Positions 6,859 to 12,112 of a stretch of 12,112 bases of DNA are shown in pieces. The stretch's first letter is position 1; each line of letters starts with the position of its first letter. The notes beneath the pieces are model-generated. The model was not told the DNA's origin. It did no database searches and saw nothing but the letters and a program-made list of their open reading frames with translations. Made by a program: the position numbers and the translations under genes. The DNA is from Clostridia bacterium (GTDB lineage Bacteria > Bacillota > Clostridia > Christensenellales > Aristaeellaceae). Where the stretch lies: contig CAAGII010000201.1 of assembly GCA_900769875.1 (NCBI GenBank), positions 1-12,112 of the forward strand, written 5' to 3'.

Positions 6859-7097
6859 GGATGAATATTGGTGACAGTATTCTGTGCGGACTGGTCGGAT
6901 TCCTGCCCGGATAGAGCGAAAACGTATTCGTCCATGCATGCGCATGCACGGGGGTGCATAAAGAAGCATGGGACAAAATGAAGGAAAACGAAAAAATCAG
7001 ATGCAAAATCCGTCGTCCACAGGCGCGTGATGACGGAAATATTGCAGGATGAAAGCGGAAGATATGTATTTTCGCTGTACATCCTGCCGCAAAAAGG
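6859..7097. other. Divergent intergenic region with dyads
   Basis: This is the part of the 343-bp divergent spacer outside the liv promoter. No coding capacity was recognised and no known riboswitch core was seen. It holds a perfect 14-bp palindrome TGCATGCGCATGCA (6935-6948, extended by CC/GG at 6932-6933 and 6950-6951). It also holds an 8-bp inverted repeat GCAGGATG (7044-7051) / CATCCTGC (7080-7087), whose interior can pair further (AGCG 7054-7057 with CGCT 7073-7076). The 10-mer GATGAATATT at 6860-6869 recurs at 7126-7135. The stretch 6962-7018 is A-rich on the + strand. No good -35/-10 pair was found for the minus-strand gene. Confidence 0.55.
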
Positions 7098-7125
7098 TTG
7101 ACAAAGAGCATGCCGCGCGTATAAT
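7098..7125 (+). promoter_or_regulatory. Consensus SigA-type promoter of the liv operon
   Basis: A perfect TTGACA (7098-7103) and a perfect TATAAT (7120-7125) are separated by 16 nt. The predicted start point is about 7132, giving a leader of about 70 nt. Both hexamers matching consensus implies strong basal transcription, as expected for an abundant binding protein. Confidence 0.92.
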
Positions 7126-7139
7126 GATGAATATTCATC
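7126..7139. promoter_or_regulatory. Perfect 14-bp palindrome over the liv transcription start
   Basis: GATGAATATTCATC equals its own reverse complement and begins at the base after the -10 box, so it covers the predicted +1. A repressor bound there would block initiation. It contains TGAAT/ATTCA half-sites like those of ArgR boxes, but without the usual 4-bp spacer, so no regulator is named. The first ten bases recur at 6860-6869 next to the divergent gene. Confidence 0.5.
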
Positions 7140-7201
7140 TGCTGCCGGATGGCGGATGGAGCGTGGCGTGATCGCCCGTATGACGATGGGAGGATGGAAC
7201 C

Positions 7202-8323
7202 ATGAAAAAAATGCTTGCTCTGGCTCTGGCAGCGTGCATGCTGCTGACCTGTGTGTCCGCAATGGCGGAGGATGTTATCAAGATCGGTATTTTTGAGCCC
7301 ATGACCGGCCAGACCGCCGCGGGCGGCGCCATGGAGAAGGAGGGCTTTGACCTTGCCAACGAGCTGTTCCCCACGGTGCTGGGCAAGAAGGTGGAGCTGG
7401 TCTACGGCGACAATAAGTCCGACCGTGCCGAGGCCACGCTGGCCGCGCAGTCTCTGGTGGACAAGGGCGTGGTGGCCGTGCTGGGCTCTTACACCTCCGG
7501 TCTTACCATGGCCGGCGGCGAGGTGTTCGGTGAGAATGAAATTCCCGCGCTGACCGTCTCCGCCACCAACCCCATGGTGACGCTTGACTGCGAATGGTAC
7601 GGCCGCGTGTGCTTCATCGACCCCTTCCAGGGCACGATGCTGGCCCGCTACGCTGCCGAGTGCGGCTACAAGAAGATCGCCATCATGTGCGAAAAGGACT
7701 CCGAGTACGCGGTCGGCCTGACCAAGTACTTCCAGGATGAAATGAAGCTGCATCCTGAAATCGAGATTATGGATCCCGTGTACTTCATGAACAAGGACGA
7801 GGACTTCTCCGCGCTGCTGGGCACGGTGATTCCCGCCAAGCCCGACGCGATCTTCACCCCCGTGTCTCTGGGCGACAAGGCCGCGCAGATCTACAAGCAG
7901 GCCCGCGCGCTGGGCTATGCCGGTGATTTCTTCGGCGGCGACACGCTGGACGTGCCCGAGCTGTTCAGCATCGCCGGTGAGGCCGCCGTGGGCGCGGTGT
8001 TCTCCACCTTCTACGACGCGGCTCAGCCTGCCACCGAGATGACCAGCGTGTTCGTGGACGCGTACCGCGCCAAGTTCGGCAAGGAGCCGACGGCTAACGG
8101 CGTCATGGCGTTCGACGGCTACCTGACCATGCTCAACGCCATCGAGCGCGCCGGTACGACCGAGCCTGAAGCCCTGCGCGACGCGCTCTTCGCCACCGAG
8201 GGCTTTGTGGGCGCCGCCGGCGTCATCACCCTGGATGAAAACCATGACGCTGTGCGTCCCGTGGTGTTCAAGTCCGTACAGGCTGACGGTACCACTGCCT
8301 TTGTGACCATCGTCGAGCCCTGA
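7202..8323 (+). CDS. livJ: Branched-chain amino acid-type ABC transporter substrate-binding protein
   Basis: A 373-residue binding protein of the LivJ/LivK type (Peripla_BP_6 fold), which captures substrate outside the membrane and delivers it to the LivHM permeases. Seen: a signal peptide (MKKMLALALAACMLLTCVSAMA, probable cleavage after Ala22), then the mature start DVIKIGIFEPMTGQTAAGG, the GDNKSD segment, VVAVLGSYTSG, the substrate-loop motif TVSATNP, and YFMNKDEDFSALL. LLTC is at best a poor lipobox because Thr precedes Cys17, so release by signal peptidase I seems more likely. GGGAGG (7188-7193) lies 8 nt ahead of the ATG. It is first in the operon, behind a consensus promoter, and is followed by a structured spacer that could raise its output over the permease genes. 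Leucine/isoleucine/valine is the default substrate; other amino acids, amides or urea are carried by related systems. Confidence 0.93.
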   Translation: MKKMLALALAACMLLTCVSAMAEDVIKIGIFEPMTGQTAAGGAMEKEGFDLANELFPTVLGKKVELVYGDNKSDRAEATLAAQSLVDKGVVAVLGSYTSGLTMAGGEVFGENEIPALTVSATNPMVTLDCEWYGRVCFIDPFQGTMLARYAAECGYKKIAIMCEKDSEYAVGLTKYFQDEMKLHPEIEIMDPVYFMNKDEDFSALLGTVIPAKPDAIFTPVSLGDKAAQIYKQARALGYAGDFFGGDTLDVPELFSIAGEAAVGAVFSTFYDAAQPATEMTSVFVDAYRAKFGKEPTANGVMAFDGYLTMLNAIERAGTTEPEALRDALFATEGFVGAAGVITLDENHDAVRPVVFKSVQADGTTAFVTIVEP

Positions 8324-8344
8324 TATCTGAAACGAACTGATGAG

Positions 8345-8380
8345 GGGAGGCTGCATGGCTTTGAGGGCATGCAGCCTCCC
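8345..8380 (+). promoter_or_regulatory. Strong intercistronic hairpin after livJ
   Basis: GGGAGGCTGCATG (8345-8357) pairs perfectly over 13 bp with CATGCAGCCTCCC (8368-8380), with a 10-nt loop. No T-run follows (TTGTCCCG), so it is not a normal terminator. Hairpins here in binding-protein operons commonly stabilise the 3' end of the upstream message. That role is inferred. Confidence 0.7.
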
Positions 8381-8406
8381 TTGTCCCGTTCCAAATCGGG
8401 GAAATG

Positions 8407-8450
8407 CTGAATCAATCCCGCACCCGTGGCGCGGCGCGGTCTTGATTCGG
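8407..8450 (+). other. Second stem in the livJ-livH spacer
   Basis: GAATCAA (8409-8415) pairs with TTGATTC (8442-8448). The outer pairs T8408-G8449 (wobble) and C8407-G8450 lengthen the stem. The 26-nt GC-rich interior has local pairing potential. It lies between the strong hairpin and the one around the livH ribosome binding site. Confidence 0.4.
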
Positions 8451-8454
8451 CGCT

Positions 8455-8473
8455 TCCCCTTCTCTAAGGGGAG
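8455..8473 (+). promoter_or_regulatory. Hairpin enclosing the livH ribosome binding site
   Basis: CCCCTT (8456-8461) pairs with AAGGGG (8466-8471) around a CTCT loop, with T8455-A8472 adding a pair. AAGGGGAG (8466-8473) is also the only good Shine-Dalgarno sequence for the livH ATG at 8484, at 10 nt. The folded form would hide it, so the stem may lower or regulate permease translation. Confidence 0.6.
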
Positions 8474-8483
8474 AGTGACATTC

Positions 8484-9380
8484 ATGCTGGACCTGACACG
8501 CATTCTGCAGACGCTGACGGACGCGCTCAGCCTTGGCAGCCTGTATGCGCTGATCGCCATCGGCTACACCATGGTCTACGGCGTGCTGCGCCTGATCAAC
8601 TTTGCTCACGGCGAGATCTTCATGATGGCCATGTACATCGTGTTCTACGGCATCTCCATGTTCTCCATGCCGTGGTATGTCACCTTCGTCATCACGGTGA
8701 TGGTGACCGCGGTGCTGGGCATGCTTGCGGAGCGCTTTGCCTATCGCCCGCTGCGCAACGCGCCGAGAATCTCCTCGCTGGTATCGGCCATTGGCGTGAG
8801 TTATTTTCTGCAGAACCTCGCCACCGTCATCTTTGGCGGACGCCCGCTGAACTTCCCGCAGATCCCGATTTTCACCGACGTGATGGTGATTGGCGATATC
8901 TACCTGCAGCGGCTGTCCATCATTGTGCCTGTGATTACGGCGGTGCTGCTTTTGTGCCTGCTCTTCCTCATCAAGCGCACCCGCACCGGCATGGCCATGC
9001 GCGCCGTCTCCCGCGATTACGACGCGGCGCGCCTGATGGGCATTGACCTGAACAAAACCATTGCCATGACCTTCTTCATCGGCTCGGCGCTGGCGGGCGT
9101 GGGCGCCATCATGTGGGGCATGAAGTACACCCGCATCAGCCCCACCATCGGCGCGATGCCCGGCATCAAGTGCTTCATCGCGGCGGTGCTTGGCGGCATC
9201 GGCAACACGGCGGGCGCGGTGCTTGGCGGCCTGCTCATCGGCTTTATCGAGATCGTCACCGTGGCGCTGTTCCCGCAGATGTCCGGCTATCGCGACGCGT
9301 TTGCGTTCATCGTGCTGATTCTGGTGCTGCTCTTCAAGCCCACGGGTCTGCTTGGCGGAAAATCTACGGAGAAGGTGTAA
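8484..9380 (+). CDS. livH: Branched-chain amino acid-type ABC transporter permease LivH
   Basis: A 298-residue polytopic inner-membrane permease, one half of the LivHM translocation pore. Seen: an N-terminus typical of the family (LQTLTDALSLGSLYALIAIGYTMVYGVLRLINFAHGE, given here only as its conserved blocks SLGSLYAL, GYTMVYG and NFAHGE), AERFAYRPLR, the cytoplasmic loop RAVSRDYDAARLMGID that contacts the ATPase, FFIGSALAGVGAIMWG, and GGIGNTAGAVLGGLLIG near the C-terminus. Length is normal. The ATG at 8484 is chosen over in-frame extension to 8340: homology begins here, AAGGGGAG is 10 nt upstream, and the extension would translate the intercistronic hairpins. The stop is 3 nt before the next ATG, so translation is probably coupled to livM. 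Confidence 0.94.
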   Translation: MLDLTRILQTLTDALSLGSLYALIAIGYTMVYGVLRLINFAHGEIFMMAMYIVFYGISMFSMPWYVTFVITVMVTAVLGMLAERFAYRPLRNAPRISSLVSAIGVSYFLQNLATVIFGGRPLNFPQIPIFTDVMVIGDIYLQRLSIIVPVITAVLLLCLLFLIKRTRTGMAMRAVSRDYDAARLMGIDLNKTIAMTFFIGSALAGVGAIMWGMKYTRISPTIGAMPGIKCFIAAVLGGIGNTAGAVLGGLLIGFIEIVTVALFPQMSGYRDAFAFIVLILVLLFKPTGLLGGKSTEKV

Positions 9381-9383
9381 CGC

Positions 9384-10457
9384 ATGGCAAAGAAAAAGAT
9401 CGTTTCCACGACCCTGACCTTTCTGCTCCTTGCGGCGCTGGCGGGCGTACTGTACTATATTGACGGCAACAGCAGCAAGTACATCATCCGCATCACGCGC
9501 CTGTGCGCCATCAACATCGTGCTTGCGCTTTCCATGAACCTTGTGCAGGGCTTCACCGGCATCTTCTCGCTGGGTCACGCGGGCTTCATGGCCATCGGCG
9601 CGTATACGGTGGCGCTGCTCACCATCCCGCTCAAAAAGAAGGCGACCATCTTCATGCTCGAGCCGCTGATCGCGCCGCTGGATACGCTCAATCTGCCCTT
9701 TGGCGTGGCGCTCCTGCTGGGCGGTCTGCTCGCGGCGGGCATCGCCTTCTTCATCGGCCTGCCCTGCCTGAGGCTGCGCGGCGACTACCTGGCCATCGCG
9801 ACGCTGGGCTTCTCCGAAATCATCCGCATCGTCATCACCAACGCGCAGAGCCTCACCAACGGCGCGCAGGGTCTCAAATCCATCCCTGCGACGGCGAATA
9901 TCTGGTGGTGCTACGGCATCGCGCTGGCGACCATTGTGCTCATTGGCCTGCTCATCTCCTCCAGCTATGGCAGAGCCATGAAGGCCATCCGCGAGGATGA
10001 CATCGCGGCGGAATCCATGGGCATCCCGCTTCTGAAAACCAAGATGCTGTCCTTTATGCTCAGCGCGTTCCTTGCCGGCGTTGGCGGCGGCCTCTACGCC
10101 AGCTACATCGGCACGATCGGCCCGGATGTGTTCCAGGTGTCGCGTACCTACGACATTCTCATGATCGTGGTCATGGGCGGCATGGGCTCGATTTCCGGCT
10201 CGGTGCTGGCGGCGTTCATCGTCACCATCGGGCAGGAGTGGCTTCGCGTGCTGGACGGCCCCATGCCCTTCCTGTCCTTCTGGCCCGAGACTGGCGTGAG
10301 CGGCATGCGCATGGTGGTGTTCTCCCTGCTGCTGCTGGTCATCATTCTGTTCTTCCGCAACGGTCTGTTCGGTCATAAGGAAGTCACATGGTCGTCCATC
10401 GGCGCGCGTCTTCGCGCGCTGGCGGGTCAGCGCGGCAAGAAGGAGGCGGTATCATGA
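9384..10457 (+). CDS. livM: Branched-chain amino acid-type ABC transporter permease LivM
   Basis: A 357-residue polytopic permease that pairs with LivH. Seen: NLVQGFTGIFSLGHAGFMAIGAY after the first membrane segment, PCLRLRGDYLAIATLGFSEI in the middle, TNGAQGLKSIP, the ATPase-contacting loop AIREDDIAAESMGI, then FLAGVGGGLYASY and GGMGSISGSVLAAF. The length fits LivM, with a short basic C-terminal tail (RLRALAGQRGKKEAVS). GGAGAAGG (9368-9375) lies 8 nt from the ATG. The final TGA overlaps the livG start in ATGA, which favours coupled translation and fixed stoichiometry. Confidence 0.94.
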   Translation: MAKKKIVSTTLTFLLLAALAGVLYYIDGNSSKYIIRITRLCAINIVLALSMNLVQGFTGIFSLGHAGFMAIGAYTVALLTIPLKKKATIFMLEPLIAPLDTLNLPFGVALLLGGLLAAGIAFFIGLPCLRLRGDYLAIATLGFSEIIRIVITNAQSLTNGAQGLKSIPATANIWWCYGIALATIVLIGLLISSSYGRAMKAIREDDIAAESMGIPLLKTKMLSFMLSAFLAGVGGGLYASYIGTIGPDVFQVSRTYDILMIVVMGGMGSISGSVLAAFIVTIGQEWLRVLDGPMPFLSFWPETGVSGMRMVVFSLLLLVIILFFRNGLFGHKEVTWSSIGARLRALAGQRGKKEAVS

Positions 10458-11233
10458 GCCAGCATGTGCTTGAAGTCACGCATGCCACGATGCAGTTCGG
10501 CGGCCTCATCGCCGTCAATGATTTGTGCATGCACATCGACCACGACGAAATCGTGGCGCTCATCGGCCCCAACGGCGCGGGCAAAACCACGGCCTTCAAT
10601 ATGATTCCCGGCGTGTACAAGCCGACCTCGGGGCTGGTGGCGCTCAACAGCGAGAACATCACGGGCCTTAAGCCGAACAGAATCGCGCAAAAGGGCATCG
10701 CCCGCACCTTTCAGAACATCCGGCTTTTCTCCGCGCTGAGCGTGGCGGACAACGTGTCCATCGCCCAGCACCTGCGCCTCAAGAGCAACTGGGTTTCCGC
10801 GACGCTGCGCACGCCGTGGTACAACCGCGAAATGCGCATGATCCGCAAGCGCACCGACGAGCTGCTTGACTACATGGGGCTCACCGCCGTGCGAAACGAG
10901 AAGGCGGGTTCGCTTCCCTACGGCTTGCAGCGCAAGCTGGAGATCGCCCGCGCGCTGGCCACGCAGCCCGCTATGCTGCTGCTTGACGAGCCTGCCGCCG
11001 GTATGAACCCCTCCGAGGCCGAGGAGCTGCAGAACCTGATTCTCGGCATCCGCGACCGGTTCGGCATCGCGATTCTGCTCATCGAGCATCACATGGATGT
11101 GGTGATGGGCATTTCCGACCGCATCTATGTGCTCAACTACGGCACGCTGATCGCCAGCGGCACGCCCAAGGAAATCCAGCAGAATGAGGACGTGATCAAC
11201 GCCTATCTGGGAGGTGACGAGGATGATACTTGA
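10454..11233 (+). CDS. livG: Branched-chain amino acid-type ABC transporter ATPase LivG
   Basis: A 259-residue cytoplasmic ATPase that powers the LivHM pore together with LivF. Seen: Walker A GPNGAGKT (38-45), Q-loop Gln87 in GIARTFQNIRLF, the LivG-type signature LPYGLQRKLEIARA (154-167), Walker B MLLLDEP (174-180) and H-loop His212 in IEHHMDV. The long insertion between Q-loop and signature (about 105-150) is usual for LivG. Small oddities: LPYGLQ where LPYGQQ is common, and IPGVYKPTSG where LTGVY is usual. The ATG at 10454 has AGGAGG (10441-10446) 7 nt upstream and overlaps the livM stop; an in-frame extension to 10388 would overlap livM deeply and adds no homology. Confidence 0.94.
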   Translation: MSQHVLEVTHATMQFGGLIAVNDLCMHIDHDEIVALIGPNGAGKTTAFNMIPGVYKPTSGLVALNSENITGLKPNRIAQKGIARTFQNIRLFSALSVADNVSIAQHLRLKSNWVSATLRTPWYNREMRMIRKRTDELLDYMGLTAVRNEKAGSLPYGLQRKLEIARALATQPAMLLLDEPAAGMNPSEAEELQNLILGIRDRFGIAILLIEHHMDVVMGISDRIYVLNYGTLIASGTPKEIQQNEDVINAYLGGDEDDT

Positions 11234-11930
11234 ACTCCAGGACCTGCATGTATCCTACGGCGGCATTCAGGCGCTCAAGGGCATCAGCCTGCAGGTGGAG
11301 CAGGGGCAGATCGTCTCGCTGATTGGCGCAAACGGCGCCGGTAAATCGACCACGCTGCGCGCCATCTCCGGCCTTGAAAGGGCGAACGCGGGAAAAATCA
11401 TCTACAACGGGCAGGATATCACCGGCAAGCCTTCCAAATACATGGTCGAGCAGGGGCTCATCATGGTGCCCGAGGGAAGGCGCATCTTCCCGGACATGAC
11501 GGTGCTTGAAAACCTCAAAATTGGCGCGTACCTGCGCCGCGACAAGGAGATCAACAAGGACATCCAGCACATGTACGAGCTGTTCCCGCGCCTGAAGGAG
11601 CGCGCGTGGCAGATGGCCGGCACGCTTTCCGGCGGCGAGCAGCAGATGCTGGCGGTCGGCCGCGCACTGATGAGCCACCCCAAGCTGCTGATGATGGACG
11701 AGCCGTCGCTCGGTCTCGCGCCGCTGGTGGTGCGCGATATCTTCCGCATCATCGAGCGCATTCGCGAAAGCGGCGTGACGGTGCTGCTGATTGAGCAGAA
11801 CGCCAACGCGGCGCTGAAGATTGCCGACCGCGGATATGTGCTGGAAACCGGCACGATCGCGCTGGAGGGTACCGGCAACGAGCTGCTGTCCAATCCTGCG
11901 GTGCGCGCGGCCTATCTGGGCAAGAGCTGA
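11223..11930 (+). CDS. livF: Branched-chain amino acid-type ABC transporter ATPase LivF
   Basis: A 235-residue ATPase, partner of LivG. Seen: Walker A GANGAGKS (35-42), the LivF hallmark MVPEGRRIFPDMTVLENL (81-98), signature LSGGEQ (135-140), Walker B LLMMDEP (155-161) and LLIEQN (188-193), where Gln stands in the H-loop position, as is usual for LivF. The ATG at 11223 is preferred: GGGAGG (11209-11214) is 8 nt away, and the alternative GTG at 11214 lies within that ribosome binding site. The gene overlaps livG by 11 nt. It ends the operon, with a terminator 21 nt after the stop. Confidence 0.94.
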   Translation: MILELQDLHVSYGGIQALKGISLQVEQGQIVSLIGANGAGKSTTLRAISGLERANAGKIIYNGQDITGKPSKYMVEQGLIMVPEGRRIFPDMTVLENLKIGAYLRRDKEINKDIQHMYELFPRLKERAWQMAGTLSGGEQQMLAVGRALMSHPKLLMMDEPSLGLAPLVVRDIFRIIERIRESGVTVLLIEQNANAALKIADRGYVLETGTIALEGTGNELLSNPAVRAAYLGKS

Positions 11931-11951
11931 GCGAAGGATTGACGCAGTACC

Positions 11952-11989
11952 AAGGGGAATGTTCGGAGTTGTCTGAACGTTCCCTTTTT
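11952..11989 (+). terminator. Terminator of the liv operon
   Basis: GGGAATGTTC (11955-11964) pairs with GAACGTTCCC (11975-11984) with one G-T wobble, and AAG/TTT extends the base. The run TTTTT (11985-11989) follows. It lies 21 nt after the livF stop. Confidence 0.88.
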
Positions 11990-12011
11990 CTGATCTCATT
12001 ATTGTTCGCTC

Positions 12012-12029
12012 TTTGTAAATGCTTACAAA
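12012..12029. promoter_or_regulatory. cre/LacI-family-like operator
   Basis: TTTGTAA (12012-12018) and TTACAAA (12023-12029) form a perfect dyad around ATGC. The core TTGTAAATGCTTACAA matches the catabolite-responsive element consensus WTGNAANCGNWNNCWW at all but one position (T for the central C). It lies about 29 bp upstream of the -35 box at 12058, within A-rich DNA. A CcpA or other LacI-family regulator is the likely class of binder, by inference. Confidence 0.5.
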
Positions 12030-12057
12030 AAAGTCAAAAAAAACTTCAAAAACCCGC

Positions 12058-12084
12058 TTGACAAAGGAGGCTGACTGTGATAAT
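12058..12084 (+). promoter_or_regulatory. Promoter for a gene beyond the right edge
   Basis: A perfect TTGACA (12058-12063) is followed after 15 nt by an extended -10, TGTGATAAT (12076-12084). Alternatively TAATAT (12081-12086) gives a 17-nt spacing. A-rich DNA upstream (12026-12054) could act as an UP element. A short GCCG/CGGC dyad lies downstream (about 12093-12110). The transcribed gene is outside the window. Confidence 0.7.
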
Positions 12085-12112
12085 ATAGACAAGCCGATTG
12101 CGAAACCGGCGC

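Noticed and set aside
6859..7201. Riboswitch or T-box in the divergent region
   Set aside because: I looked for TPP, FMN, cobalamin and T-box core motifs and saw none. The liv leader is only about 70 nt.
8345..8380. The strong hairpin as a terminator or attenuator
   Set aside because: No T-run follows the stem, and the operon clearly continues. Read-through control cannot be excluded, but no typical intrinsic terminator is present.
8340..8483. Upstream extension of livH to 8340
   Set aside because: It would translate through the intercistronic hairpins. LivH homology starts at 8484 behind a good ribosome binding site.
6845..8560. N-terminal extension of the minus-strand membrane-protein gene up to 8560
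   Set aside because: It would run antisense through livJ. The ATG at 6844 has an ideal AAGGAGG 7 nt upstream, and the hydrophobic protein starts there.
8412..10376. A 654-codon minus-strand reading frame opposite livH and livM
   Set aside because: It is an antisense shadow: low-complexity, hydrophilic, no homology recognised, and opposite two well-conserved permease genes.
10978..11010. A defective LivG because of the non-LSGGQ signature
   Set aside because: LivG proteins normally carry an LPYGxQ-type signature. Walker A, Walker B, Q-loop and H-loop are intact, so the gene looks functional.

Overview
The window looks like chromosomal DNA from a GC-rich member of the Bacillota, probably a gut- or rumen-type Clostridia relative. 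That is an inference from near-consensus SigA-type promoters (TTGACT/TATAAT, TTGACA/TATAAT), strong GGAGG-type ribosome binding sites, short leaders and the protein families present. Christensenellales-like lineages come to mind, but the sequence alone does not fix the taxon. No rRNA, tRNA, transposase, CRISPR or phage gene was seen.

Left to right on the + strand: the 3' end of a short-chain dehydrogenase of the gluconate 5-dehydrogenase type (1-303) ends at a strong terminator. A consensus promoter then drives a TetR-type regulator (467-1084) and a GNAT acetyltransferase (1101-1565), closed by a second terminator. An extended -10 promoter starts a two-gene unit: a secreted family 1 solute-binding protein (1731-3170) and a roughly 1000-residue membrane protein with dCache, PAS, GGDEF and EAL domains (3217-6210). 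No permease or ATPase accompanies this binding protein. The natural reading is that it feeds ligand information into cyclic-di-GMP signalling, as NspS does for MbaA in Vibrio. A hairpin terminator separates this unit from a convergent gene for a small polytopic membrane protein of unknown function (6278-6844, minus).

A 343-bp divergent intergenic region with several dyads leads to a complete branched-chain-amino-acid-type (HAAT/Liv) ABC importer operon on the + strand: binding protein (7202-8323), two permeases (8484-9380 and 9384-10457) and two ATPases (10454-11233 and 11223-11930). The last four genes are tightly packed or overlapping. The binding-protein gene is separated from the first permease gene by a 160-nt spacer with three stem-loops, one of which contains the permease ribosome binding site. 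The operon ends at a terminator. The last 120 bp hold an A-rich stretch, a cre/LacI-like operator and a promoter pointing to a gene beyond the right edge.

The liv operon and the regulator/acetyltransferase pair are ordinary. The parts most worth attention are the binding protein paired with the c-di-GMP enzyme, the structured liv spacer and the dyads placed at transcription start points.
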